NCBI RefSeq assembly: GCF_039539445.1
Contig: NZ_BAABDD010000001.1
Location: 310,001-374,000, forward strand
Direction: 5' to 3'
Length of the DNA stretch: 64,000 nt
From: Salinactinospora qingdaonensis
GTDB taxonomy: Bacteria; Actinomycetota; Actinomycetes; Streptosporangiales; Streptosporangiaceae
A program made the position numbers and the translations under genes. Below, in pieces: positions 18,400 to 26,574 of the stretch. The notes beneath the pieces are model-generated. The model searched no databases. It had not been told where the DNA came from and worked only from the letters and a program-made list of their open reading frames with translations. How positions within the stretch are numbered: position 1 is the first letter of the stretch; every line of letters starts with the position of its first letter.

Positions 18400-19680
18400 T
18401 CAGTGGCCGGGTGCGCGCCGGCGCAACCGTGCGAGGACCTCGGCGACCCGGTCCAGGCCCCAGTGCAGTTCGTCTTCCTCGATGACCAGCGGCGGCGACA
18501 GCCGGATCGTGGAACCGTGGGTGTCCTTGGCCAACACGCCACGCTCGGCCAGCAGCTCGCACAATTGCCGGCCGCTGGCCAGCGACGGGTCGACGTCGAT
18601 GCCGGCCCACAGTCCCAGCCCTCGGGTGGTCACCGCGCCCGCCCCCACGAACTCCTTGACCCGGGCGGCGAGGATCTCCCCGAGCCGGCGGGCCCGGTCG
18701 AGATAGGGCCCCTCGCGCAGCATCTGGACCACGGTGTAACCCACGGCACACGCCAGCGGATTACCGCCGAAGGTGCTGCCGTGCTGGCCAGGGCGCAAGA
18801 CACCGAGCACGCCGGTGTCGGCCGTCACCGCCGACACCGGCAGGATGCCCCCGCCCAAGGCTTTCCCCAGCACGTAGACGTCGGCGACGACGCCGAAATG
18901 CTCACAGGCCAGTACGGTTCCCGTGCGCCCCAGCCCCGACTGCACCTCGTCGGCGATCAGCAGCACTCCCTCCCGATCGCAGATCTCGCGCACCCGGGGC
19001 AAGTAGTCCGGCGGAGGCACGATGACGCCACCTTCGCCTTGGATCGGCTCGACGAGCACGGCGGCAGTGGTGGCGTCGATGGCCGCGGCGACAGCGTCGG
19101 CGTCGCCATAGGGGACGGAACGGAAACCGGGAGTGTAGGGCCCGAAGCCGGTGTAGGCGTCGGGGTCGGAGGAGAACGAGACGATGGTCGTGGTACGCCC
19201 GTGAAAATTACCGCCGGCCACGACGACACTGGCCGATTCCTCGGGCACCGCTTTGACCTCGTAGGCCCACTTCCTGGCCACCTTGATCGCCGTCTCGACG
19301 GCTTCAGCGCCGCTGTTCATGGGCAGCACCCGCTCCTTGCCGGTCAGCTCGGCGAGCGCAGCCACGAACGGGGCGAACTGGTCGTTGTAGAAGGCGCGGC
19401 TGGTGAGGGTCAGGCGGTCCAACTGGCGGTGGGCCGCAGCGATCAGCTCGGGGTGGCGGTGGCCAAAGTTCATCGCCGAGTAGCCGGCCAGGCAGTCGAG
19501 GTAGCGCCGTCCCTCGACGTCAGTCACCCACGCCCCCTCGCCTTGGGTGATGACGACGGGGATCGGATCGTAGTTGTGTGCCGAGTAGGTCTCGGCCAGC
19601 GCGATGTGCTCGGTCGTCGACATCGTGGGAGCCTCGGGGCCGCCGCCGGCGGCGTGGGCCAGACTGCGCATGTCACTCAT
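18400..19680 (-). CDS. rocD: Ornithine aminotransferase
   Basis: It converts ornithine and 2-oxoglutarate to glutamate-5-semialdehyde and glutamate (arginine/ornithine breakdown or proline supply). The 426-residue class-III PLP enzyme shows AHNYDPIPVV, NFGHRHP, MNSGAEAVETAIK, GGNFHGRTTT, EPIQGEGGVIVPP, the Asp in IADEVQSGLGRTG and Lys in VLGKALGGGILPVSAV. These match ornithine rather than acetylornithine aminotransferases, and no arg biosynthesis genes are nearby. ATG 19680 with GGAG upstream was chosen over a frame open to 19947. Confidence 0.92.
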   Translation of the reverse strand: MSDMRSLAHAAGGGPEAPTMSTTEHIALAETYSAHNYDPIPVVITQGEGAWVTDVEGRRYLDCLAGYSAMNFGHRHPELIAAAHRQLDRLTLTSRAFYNDQFAPFVAALAELTGKERVLPMNSGAEAVETAIKVARKWAYEVKAVPEESASVVVAGGNFHGRTTTIVSFSSDPDAYTGFGPYTPGFRSVPYGDADAVAAAIDATTAAVLVEPIQGEGGVIVPPPDYLPRVREICDREGVLLIADEVQSGLGRTGTVLACEHFGVVADVYVLGKALGGGILPVSAVTADTGVLGVLRPGQHGSTFGGNPLACAVGYTVVQMLREGPYLDRARRLGEILAARVKEFVGAGAVTTRGLGLWAGIDVDPSLASGRQLCELLAERGVLAKDTHGSTIRLSPPLVIEEDELHWGLDRVAEVLARLRRRAPGH

Positions 19681-20093
19681 CCAGCTACTCCGATCACCAT
19701 CGACCGTTGTTCGGATAGTGGAGATACCCGCGCAAATAACGCACGAAGCACTAGCGCACCCCGGAGAGGGGGCGGGCCGGGCGGCATACCCCACACCTGC
19801 CGCTCCTGTGCTGCCGCCCCCGACCGTAGGGGCAGTGAGCTGCGAGGACACTCTGACCACTCCGCGCGAGGCCGACATAGCAAGGGGTGATTTCTCCCAC
19901 ACCCACCTAAGGGGGTGTTTGGTGCGGGTGCGCCTCGACGGCGGCATTACCTACGCCTACGGGGCTCGCCAGGGCATTCACCGGCTACCGGCCACCGCGC
20001 GCTCACCCGCCCCCGCTCTAACGTGATCGGCCCCATACCTGCAAGATCTGTCTTCACACCCCTTGGGGGTAGGACCGTAGACAAGAGGCGGTT
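19681..20093. other. Divergent gap rocD / acyl-CoA ligase
   Basis: The gap is 413 bases with no gene I can support. It contains a 13-bp palindrome (ACCCC-TTG-GGGGT) at 20058-20070, about 24 bases before the ligase start, a possible operator. An earlier C-rich/G-rich block lies near 19899-19925. Promoters of both flanking genes must lie here. Confidence 0.4.
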
Positions 20094-21764
20094 ATGACGG
20101 ATATGCGATACGAAACGGCGGAGCCGACCTCGGACAGGGCCGCCGATTTCTCCCTGTCGGGACTGCTCGCCGCAGTGGCCCGGGCCATCCCTGACCGGCC
20201 CGCGGTCATTGCAGGGCGGCGACGTGTGTCCTTCGGCGCGCTCGACGCTCGCGCTACCGCGCTCGCCCGGTACCTGTGCCGTGCAGGGGTGACCGACGGT
20301 GCCCGTGTGGCCATCGTGGCGTTCAACCGCGCCGAATGGCTGGAAGCAGCGTTCGGGGCATGGCGCGCGGGAGCGGTGCCCGTCAACGTGAACTACCGCT
20401 ACGTGCCCGCCGAGATGGAGCAGGTCCTGCGCGACTCGGGCGCGGTCGCGGTCATCGCTGAACACGGACTGACCTCAGGCATCGCCCGGGTGCGGGCGAA
20501 CCTGCCCGCACTGGAACACGTGCTCCTCCTCAACGACGGCACTGGGGCGGCGCGGCTGCGCGGTATCGACTTCGCAGACGCCCTCGCTCAAGGAGAGCGC
20601 AGCGGCCACGAACTGCCGGTCACCAGTGGCGAGAACCGATATCTGCTCTACACCGGCGGCACGACCGGTGCGCCTAAGGGCGTGATATGGCGTCAGGTCG
20701 ACCTGTTTCGCGCGGCGCTGGAGCGGCGAGGTCCCAAGACTGCCCGCATCACCACGCCGAGCGAGCTGGGACAGCGCGCACGCGACTCGGCGGGTGGTCG
20801 GATGTTGGTGCTGGGTCCCCTGATGCACGCAGCCGGCCAGTGGAACGCGCTGAGCATGCTGTTCAGCGGCATGACCGTGGTCCTCAACACCGATCGGACC
20901 TTCGAGGCCCACCGCGTACTCGACCTCATCGACCGCGAAGCGGTGACCACGGTGCAGTGCGTGGGCGACGTCATGGCCCGTCCCTTGGCCGAGGCGCTCT
21001 TGGCCCAGCCGCACCGTTGCGCGAGCATGCGGGGGCTGACCTCCGGCGGGACCCCGCTCACGCCGCCCGTGCGGGAACTGTGGCGATCGGTACGTCCCGG
21101 CATCACCATCAAAGACAGCTATGGCGGCTCCGAGACGGGCGTGTGCGGCGCCGCCACCGCCCCTACCAGTGACGGCGCGGACCGCAGGTTCACCATGGGA
21201 ACGAGTGTGGCCGTCCTCGACGAGCGGCTGCGCGCCCTGCCCCCGGGCAGCCCGGAGGTCGGCCGCATCGCCCGCACCGGCCACATCCCGTTGGGCTACC
21301 ACAACGACCCCGCGATGACGGCGGCGACGTTTCCCACCGACGAGACGGGACGGCGCTGGGTCATCTCGGGAGACTACGGCACCGTGGCCGAGGACGGCTC
21401 GATCACGCTGCTGGGCCGGGGCTCCTCGGTCATCAACACCGGTGGGGAGAAGGTCTACGCCGAAGAAGTCGAGTCAACGCTGAAGTCCCATCCCGCGATC
21501 GAAGACGCGATCGTCGTGTCCGCTCCCGACGAGCGGCTCGGCCAGAGCGTGGCAGCGGTGGTGTCGCTGGAGCGGGGCAGGCGGTTCTCGGAGAGATGGC
21601 TACGCGAGTTCTGCCGACAACGGCTGGCCGGCTTCAAGGTGCCGCGCCGCATCCACGTGGTTGACGAGGTCAAACGCACGACCGTGGGCAAGCAGGACTA
21701 CCGTTGGGCCTCTTCGGTGGTGCGCGAGCCCGCACCGCTCTTAGAGACCGCCGGGAAAGGGTAG
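20094..21764 (+). CDS. Acyl-CoA synthetase (FadD-like AMP-binding protein)
   Basis: A 556-residue ANL-family ligase that should activate a carboxylic acid with ATP and CoA. The P-loop is YTGGTTGAPKGV (about 184-195), motif YGGSE(T) is present, the hinge is LLGRGSSVINTGGEKVY, and the C-terminal domain carries DEVKRTTVGKQDYRW with the adenylation Lys. The sequence style (NVNYRYVPAEM, MHAAGQW) resembles medium- to long-chain or steroid side-chain FadD proteins, but the substrate cannot be fixed. AAGAGG precedes the ATG. A strong hairpin follows the stop codon. Confidence 0.9.
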   Translation: MTDMRYETAEPTSDRAADFSLSGLLAAVARAIPDRPAVIAGRRRVSFGALDARATALARYLCRAGVTDGARVAIVAFNRAEWLEAAFGAWRAGAVPVNVNYRYVPAEMEQVLRDSGAVAVIAEHGLTSGIARVRANLPALEHVLLLNDGTGAARLRGIDFADALAQGERSGHELPVTSGENRYLLYTGGTTGAPKGVIWRQVDLFRAALERRGPKTARITTPSELGQRARDSAGGRMLVLGPLMHAAGQWNALSMLFSGMTVVLNTDRTFEAHRVLDLIDREAVTTVQCVGDVMARPLAEALLAQPHRCASMRGLTSGGTPLTPPVRELWRSVRPGITIKDSYGGSETGVCGAATAPTSDGADRRFTMGTSVAVLDERLRALPPGSPEVGRIARTGHIPLGYHNDPAMTAATFPTDETGRRWVISGDYGTVAEDGSITLLGRGSSVINTGGEKVYAEEVESTLKSHPAIEDAIVVSAPDERLGQSVAAVVSLERGRRFSERWLREFCRQRLAGFKVPRRIHVVDEVKRTTVGKQDYRWASSVVREPAPLLETAGKG

Positions 21765-21794
21765 CCGTTGGTGGTGCCAACGCTCGTGGCTGGA

Positions 21795-21829
21795 GCAGCG
21801 GCGGATCAGGGCAGGTGATCCGCCGCTGC
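21795..21829 (+). terminator. 14-bp perfect hairpin after acyl-CoA ligase
   Basis: GCAGCGGCGGATCA (21795-21808) and TGATCCGCCGCTGC (21816-21829) pair perfectly over a 7-base loop, 30 bases after the ligase stop. There is no T-tract, as is usual for GC-rich actinomycete terminators. It insulates the ligase from the riboswitch-controlled thiD. Confidence 0.75.
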
Positions 21830-21886
21830 CCTGGCAGCCGGGTACGGCCTCGACACCGCAGGCGGCAGGGCCTAGCGTTGTGGCCG

Positions 21887-21966
21887 ATACGGGCGCGGGG
21901 TGCCGGAGTCCCTTTCGGCTGAGATAAAACCCGTGAACCTGCCTCTAGGTCGTGCTAGCGAAGGAA
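21887..21966 (+). promoter_or_regulatory. TPP (thi-box) riboswitch
   Basis: The leader carries the conserved thi-box elements in order: GGGGTGCC, CTGAGAT, ACCC, GTGAACCTG, and the 3' TGCTAGCGAAGGA block. It should bind thiamine pyrophosphate and lower thiD expression. The final GAAGGA (21960-21965) of the aptamer is also the likely ribosome binding site, six bases before the GTG start. Control is therefore probably at translation initiation. No separate terminator hairpin is visible between aptamer and gene. Confidence 0.93.
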
Positions 21967-21971
21967 CGTCT

Positions 21972-22790
21972 GTGTCCACCAGTCACAACATCTTGTCCAT
22001 CGCCGGAACCGACCCCAGTGGGGGTGCCGGCATCCAAGCCGACCTCAAGGCGTTTTCCGCGCTTGGCGGTTATGGCATGACGGTGATCACCGCGCTGGTC
22101 GCCCAGACCACGACCGGGGTCACCGAGGTGCACGAGGTGGCGCCGGAGTTCGTCACCAGCCAACTCGACACCTTGCTGGCAGATGTGCGGGTCGACGCCG
22201 TCAAGATCGGCATGCTCGGCACCACCGGGGTTATCGCGGCGGTGGCCAAGGCCATCGACGACTATGCCCTGCCCAACGTGGTCCTGGACCCGGTGATGGT
22301 GGCCAAGAGTGGTGACCGGCTACTCGCGACGGAGGCGATCGAGGCGGTGCGCGAAGAGCTGCTGCCGCGCGCCGACCTGATCACGCCGAACATTCCCGAA
22401 GCGGCCGAACTGCTCAACGTGCCGCCGGCCGCCGACGAGGCGAGCATGGCGCGCCAAGGCGAGGAACTGCTGAGGTTGGGACCGGGACGGGTGCTGCTCA
22501 AGGGCGGCCATCTCGACGGCTCCAGCAGCGTCGATCTGCTGCTGGAGCCGGAGGGCGCCGCACGCCGGCTGGCGGCCGAGCGGGTGGCGACCAACAACAC
22601 CCACGGCACCGGATGCACCCTGTCGTCGGCGGTGGCGGCGCTGCGGCCCCAGCGCCCCGGTTGGTACGAGGCGGTACACGAGGCCAAGGAGTACCTGACC
22701 GCGGCGCTACGCCACGCCGACGAACTCGACGTGGGCCATGGCAAGGGACCTGTCCACCATTTCCATGCCTGGTGGGGCGGGCGCGGCTGA
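21972..22790 (+). CDS. thiD: Hydroxymethylpyrimidine/phosphomethylpyrimidine kinase
   Basis: It phosphorylates HMP and HMP-phosphate in thiamine biosynthesis (ribokinase fold). The 272-residue protein begins ILSIAGTDPSGGAGIQADLK, the diagnostic HMP-binding N terminus. VKIGMLG, LDPVMVAKSGDRLL, LITPNIPEAAELL, LLKGGHL and the anion-hole NTHGTGCTLSSAVAA with the catalytic Asp/Cys region are present. GTG 21972 follows the riboswitch directly. It is convergent with the symporter gene. Confidence 0.95.
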   Translation: MSTSHNILSIAGTDPSGGAGIQADLKAFSALGGYGMTVITALVAQTTTGVTEVHEVAPEFVTSQLDTLLADVRVDAVKIGMLGTTGVIAAVAKAIDDYALPNVVLDPVMVAKSGDRLLATEAIEAVREELLPRADLITPNIPEAAELLNVPPAADEASMARQGEELLRLGPGRVLLKGGHLDGSSSVDLLLEPEGAARRLAAERVATNNTHGTGCTLSSAVAALRPQRPGWYEAVHEAKEYLTAALRHADELDVGHGKGPVHHFHAWWGGRG

Positions 22791-22812
22791 GCGTGCCCGA
22801 ATCGTGCGACGA

Positions 22813-22850
22813 GGGCGGGGCAACGGCACGCGCCAGCCGTTGCCCCGCCC
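22813..22850. terminator. 14-bp perfect bidirectional hairpin
   Basis: GGGCGGGGCAACGG (22813-22826) pairs with CCGTTGCCCCGCCC (22837-22850) over a 10-base loop in the gap between convergent thiD and the symporter gene. It is placed to terminate both. No T-tract follows on either side. Confidence 0.75.
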
Positions 22851-22863
22851 CGCTTCGAGTGGC

Positions 22864-24285
22864 TCAGACGGGCACGCGGACATCGGGCACGGCGTCGGGA
22901 TCGCGCCAGTCGGGGTTGGCGAAGTACTTCTTGGTCTCGTTGACCACGACCGGCGAGAGCAGCAGCAGCCCGATCAGGTTGGGGATGGCCATGAGGGCGT
23001 TGGCGATGTCGGCGAAGCCCCAGACGATGTTGAGCTGGGTGGTGGCGCCCACCATGATCATGAGCACGAACACGAGACGGAACGGAACCACCGCGACACG
23101 GCCGAAGAGGAAGTCCATGCAGCGCTCGCCGTAGTAGCACCAGCCCAGCAGCGTGGTGAAGGCGAAGACCATGACGGCCACCGCGATGGTGTAGCCACCG
23201 ACCGCCCCCAGCGCGGGAGAGAGGACCGACAGCCCCTCCGACATCGCCCAAGAGGTCATCAGCGAGCCGTCGTCGACGTTGTTGGCGGTCCAGGCACCAG
23301 TAACGATGATGACCAGGCAGGTCATGGTCACCACGATGATGGTGTCGATGAAGGTCTGGGTCATCGAGACCATCGCCTGGCGCACCGGCTGGTTGGTCTT
23401 GGCCGAGGCCGCGGCGATAGCACCGGTCCCCAGGCCGGACTCGTTGGAGAAGATGCCGCGCGAAACGCCCAACTGGATGGCGATGAGGATCGTCGAGCCG
23501 GCGAAGCCGCCCGCGGCGGCGGTACCGGTAAAGGCGTCGGTGAACACCAAAGCCAAGGCCGCCGGGAGCTCACCCACGTTAACCGCCAGAATGGTCAGGG
23601 TCGCGGCGATGTAGAGCACGATCATCACCGGTACGACCGCGGCGGCGAACCGGCCGATGCTCTTGATGCCGCCCAGGATGACGGCGGCGGCCACGACGAC
23701 CAGCACCGCTCCTGAGATCCACGGCGGGATCTGCCAGTTGTTCTGCAATTGGGCAGCGACCTCGTGGGCTTGGGTCATGTTGCCGATACCGAAGGCGGCG
23801 ATCGCGCCGAACAGAGCGAACAGTACTCCCAGCGTCTTGCCCAGCCCGCCGCCAAGGCCACGGCTGAGGTAGAACATCGGGCCGCCGCTTTGCTCACCCT
23901 TGCTGTCGCTGCGGCGGAATTTCACCCCCAGCAGGGCCTCGCTGTACTTGGTGGCCATACCGACCAGGCCGGTGACCCACATCCAAAACAGCGCCCCAGG
24001 ACCGCCAACACCGATGGCCAACGCCGCGCCGGCGATGTTGCCGACCCCGACCGTGGCCGCGAGCGCGGTACTCAACGCCTGGTAATGGGAAATGTCGCCC
24101 TTGACGTCGCCGTCCTCTCTGCGGCGGACCAAGGCCAGCCACAGCGCGTGGAACAGCACTCGAAACTGCAACAAACGCAACCTGATCATGAGGAACAGGC
24201 CGGTCAGCAGCAGGAGAGGAATGAGTACGGCGGGGCCCCAGAGGATGTTGGACACCTCGTCCAACGTGCTTTGGAGTTGTTCCAT
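22864..24285 (-). CDS. Sodium:alanine symporter (AGCS family)
   Basis: A 473-residue secondary transporter that imports alanine and/or glycine with sodium. It has about ten membrane segments and the family hallmarks ATVGVGNIAGAALAIGVGGPGALFWMWV (about 76-103) and GVSRGIFSNESGLGTGAIAAASA. The C terminus is short and cytoplasmic. ATG 24285 has GGGAGA seven bases upstream. The leader contains a 6-bp hairpin at 24321-24336. I looked for a glycine riboswitch upstream and did not see one. Confidence 0.93.
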   Translation of the reverse strand: MEQLQSTLDEVSNILWGPAVLIPLLLLTGLFLMIRLRLLQFRVLFHALWLALVRRREDGDVKGDISHYQALSTALAATVGVGNIAGAALAIGVGGPGALFWMWVTGLVGMATKYSEALLGVKFRRSDSKGEQSGGPMFYLSRGLGGGLGKTLGVLFALFGAIAAFGIGNMTQAHEVAAQLQNNWQIPPWISGAVLVVVAAAVILGGIKSIGRFAAAVVPVMIVLYIAATLTILAVNVGELPAALALVFTDAFTGTAAAGGFAGSTILIAIQLGVSRGIFSNESGLGTGAIAAASAKTNQPVRQAMVSMTQTFIDTIIVVTMTCLVIIVTGAWTANNVDDGSLMTSWAMSEGLSVLSPALGAVGGYTIAVAVMVFAFTTLLGWCYYGERCMDFLFGRVAVVPFRLVFVLMIMVGATTQLNIVWGFADIANALMAIPNLIGLLLLSPVVVNETKKYFANPDWRDPDAVPDVRVPV

Positions 24286-24648
24286 GACCGATCTCCCTTG
24301 GTGGATGGGCGGGGAAGCCGACCGTCATCCGACGGTGCGCTGGTGACGTGTTCGCGGATTATGACGGTGACACAACGCACTGTGAGGCGATGAAGGGCAC
24401 CTTGTCAGATTCGCACCTTTTTGTCACTTCCGCGTTACTGTTCGTCCACACCCCTGTTGCGGCGTCCCCGCCCCCAGGAGGACCAGAGGACGGTGTCAGG
24501 GGTCACCCACCGCGGGGCGGGCTTGCGCGCCGAGGAGCCTCGTCGCACCGCGCAGGTCAAGGGGGGTCCCGCCGCCCAGAGCCCACCACCGTGAGCTGCG
24601 GTGCCGACGCAGCCGCGCTACCAGGGCGGCTCCCAGAGCCCCGCTCCC
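24286..24648 (-). promoter_or_regulatory. Symporter upstream region
   Basis: The region is 363 bases with no gene. It includes a small perfect hairpin ACCGTC-ATCC-GACGGT (24321-24336) inside the presumed 5' leader of the symporter and an AT-richer stretch around 24350-24440 that could hold its promoter. Confidence 0.35.
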
Positions 24649-24897
24649 CTAGTCCTCCTCGGAGGAAACCTGCGCGCGGGCCAGTTCGGCCACGAGGGCG
24701 GCAGCACGCTCGGGGTCGGCGCCACGCCCCACGGCGATACCGACAAGGTAGGTGGTTAGCGGTGCGGCGGGGCGGGCTACCGAGTGTGCGGCGTCCTTAG
24801 CCAGATCCAAGATCCGGTCCACGTCAGCGGAACCAACGCGCTGATCGGTCAGTTCCAACTCGGCACAGACACGCTGCGCCCATTCGGTCAATGTCAC
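24649..24897 (-). CDS. DUF6457 small protein
   Basis: An 82-residue acidic helical protein of the DUF6457 family, recognised from WAQRVCAELEL near the N terminus and the core ILDLAKDAAHSVARPAAPLTTYLVG. The function is unknown; in other actinomycetes such proteins are often found near molybdenum-cofactor genes, but none is seen here. Two GTG codons are adjacent (24900 and 24897). I chose the inner one because AGGAG is then six bases away. Confidence 0.75.
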   Translation of the reverse strand: MTLTEWAQRVCAELELTDQRVGSADVDRILDLAKDAAHSVARPAAPLTTYLVGIAVGRGADPERAAALVAELARAQVSSEED

Positions 24898-25088
24898 CAC
24901 TGGCTCCTAATTCGTTCGTAAGCGGTTCCGACCAGCCCCGCTGGAGGACTGCCGGACTGATCGAAGATGGGCCTGTTTCGCGGTGGCCGCGTGGGCGGGT
25001 GGGCCGTGCGGTGCCCGGCGTGGCCGCCGGAAGCGAGGCTGCGACCGCACCGGCATCGTGGCATATCAGGCGGGCAGGTTCGTCCTCG

Positions 25089-25152
25089 GTAGGTGAGGCG
25101 CTATCGGGAGTTCACCGGCGCCTGCGGCCTGGTTCATATCGGCCACCTACCG
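25089..25152 (+). ncRNA. Possible structured leader element (three-way junction)
   Basis: GGTAGGT (25089-25095) pairs with ACCTACC (25146-25152). Enclosed are AGGCGC/GCGCCT (25097-25102 with 25119-25124) and GGCC/GGCC (25127-25130 with 25142-25145), giving a closed three-stem junction of 64 bases. The 5' part GTAGGTGAGGC looks like the start of an Mg-sensing M-box, but later M-box blocks are missing. It could be an undescribed cis-regulatory RNA or a chance fold in GC-rich DNA. Confidence 0.35.
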
Positions 25153-25284
25153 TCGGGTACGGCGAACGTCGAGCGCTTCCACCCTCCTTGCGCACGGTGT
25201 TCGCCAACCATGGCCGCGGCGGCGGCCCCAGCGGGGCGGCATTTTACGCCGTGGCCGGCCCGTCCGGCATCGGCGCCGGAGCAG

Positions 25285-25307
25285 CCCCGATCTTTCATTG
25301 GGGAGAT
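25285..25307 (+). promoter_or_regulatory. Hairpin masking the GT4 ribosome binding site
   Basis: CCCC (25285-25288) can pair with GGGG (25300-25303), which is the core of the GGGGAGA ribosome binding site. ATCT (25290-25293) can instead pair with AGAT (25304-25307). The two pairings exclude each other, as in translational switches. The stems are short, so this is tentative. Confidence 0.3.
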
Positions 25308-25312
25308 GACTC

Positions 25313-26494
25313 ATGCCCTCCGCCTCCGCCCCCTCCGCCTCACCGCTACGTGTCGCCATCGTCACGGAGTCGTTCCTACCGCAAGTCAACGGAGTAACGA
25401 ACTCCGTATGCCGTGTCGCCGAGCATCTGGCGGCACGTGGCCACGAGGCGATGATCTGCGCCCCTGGTCAGGGTCCGGTGTCCTACGCCGGTTTCCCGGT
25501 GCTGCGTGTGCCGGGGATGCCGTTGCCGCTGTACCGCAGCTTCTCGCTGGGGCTGCCTACCCGGCGGGTGATAACGGCCGCCCTGCGCTCCTTTTCCCCC
25601 GACGTCGTCCACCTCGCTTCCCCCGTACTGCTGGGCCACGCCGCGGTTGAGGTCGCGCGACGCTGGGCGCTGCCCACGGTCGCAGTGTTCCAGACCGACC
25701 TCGTGGGGTTCGCCTCCCGCTATGGCGTGCCCGCCTCTGATGTCCTTTGGCCCTATTTGCGACGAATCCACGCCGCCGTGGACCGGACCCTGGTCCCCTC
25801 CTCCGCCACGATGCGCAAGCTGGCCGAGCGTGATTTTCCCCGACTGAGCCTGTGGCAGCGAGGTGTCGACACCGAACGGTTCCACCCTGACCACCGCAGT
25901 GACGCCCTGCGCCAGTGGCTGGCTCCCAACGGTGAGGCGATCGTAGGCTACGTGGGGCGGCTCTCGCGCGACAAGCGCGTGGACCTGTTGGCGCACGTGG
26001 CCAAGCTCAACGGGGTGCGCATCGTCATCGTCGGAGACGGCCCCGACCGTGCCCGTCTACAGCGCCTGCTGCCTGAGGCCGTCTTCCTGGGACAGCGCAC
26101 CGGAGCCGAACTCTCCCGGATCTATGCCAGCCTGGACACGTTCATCCACACCGGGGCCGACGAGACGTTTTGTCAGGCCGTGCAGGAAGCCCTGGCGTCG
26201 GGAGTACCGGTGGTGGCGCCCGCCTCCGGGGGGCCGCTGGACCTGGTCGACCCCGAGCGCAACGGGCTGCTCTACGCCCAGGATTCGGTCCGGGAGCTGC
26301 GCGTGGCAGCCGGACGGCTGATCCACAACCCCGCACTTCGCGACCGGCTGGCTGCCGCTACCCGCGCCTCGGTGCTGGAGCGCACCTGGGACAGCGTGAA
26401 CGACGAGTTGATCGAGCACTACCGGACGGTGATCGCCCCCAGTGGCGCCCCGATGCCCCGCGTCGGCTCCAACGCCGATGTGTCGCTAGCCTGA
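25313..26494 (+). CDS. GT4 glycosyltransferase (MgtA/PimB-like mannosyltransferase)
   Basis: A 393-residue GT-B enzyme. It begins RVAIVTESFLPQVNGVTNSVCR, the signature of GDP-mannose-dependent alpha-mannosyltransferases acting on lipid acceptors (MgtA/PimB group). The donor site is seen in VGYVGRLSRDKRVDLLA and the E-x7-E motif GADETFCQAVQEALASGVPVVAP. It is probably peripheral at the cytoplasmic membrane face. The exact acceptor (diacylglycerol glucuronate, PIM or another lipid) is not deducible. GGGGAGA precedes the ATG. It is convergent with the aminotransferase. Confidence 0.88.
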   Translation: MPSASAPSASPLRVAIVTESFLPQVNGVTNSVCRVAEHLAARGHEAMICAPGQGPVSYAGFPVLRVPGMPLPLYRSFSLGLPTRRVITAALRSFSPDVVHLASPVLLGHAAVEVARRWALPTVAVFQTDLVGFASRYGVPASDVLWPYLRRIHAAVDRTLVPSSATMRKLAERDFPRLSLWQRGVDTERFHPDHRSDALRQWLAPNGEAIVGYVGRLSRDKRVDLLAHVAKLNGVRIVIVGDGPDRARLQRLLPEAVFLGQRTGAELSRIYASLDTFIHTGADETFCQAVQEALASGVPVVAPASGGPLDLVDPERNGLLYAQDSVRELRVAAGRLIHNPALRDRLAAATRASVLERTWDSVNDELIEHYRTVIAPSGAPMPRVGSNADVSLA

Positions 26495-26504
26495 CGTGGG
26501 CGAC

Positions 26505-26545
26505 AGGGGTGGGGACTCCTTCCGCTCTTGAGCCGCCCCACCCCT
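26505..26545. terminator. 10-bp hairpin between convergent genes
   Basis: AGGGGTGGGG (26505-26514) pairs perfectly with CCCCACCCCT (26536-26545), 10 bases after the glycosyltransferase stop and 30 bases from the stop of the convergent aminotransferase. A bidirectional terminator is likely. Confidence 0.65.
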
Positions 26546-26574
26546 ATCGCCGCCTTCGCAACGGCGCCCGCCGA

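Larger units (their letters stand above)
24898..25312 (+). other. Long leader of the GT4 gene
   Basis: A 415-base gap without a supported gene. Its right part carries a three-way-junction fold (25089-25152) and a hairpin over the ribosome binding site (25285-25303), described separately. The left part holds nothing I recognise. Confidence 0.4.

Noticed and set aside
22864..24648. Glycine riboswitch upstream of the alanine/glycine symporter
   Set aside because: No paired glycine-aptamer motifs were found in the 363-base upstream region, only a small hairpin.
25089..25152. M-box (magnesium) riboswitch, from the GTAGGTGAGGC start
   Set aside because: The later conserved M-box blocks are absent, the downstream gene is a glycosyltransferase and not a transporter, and similar words occur by chance in coding DNA elsewhere in the window.
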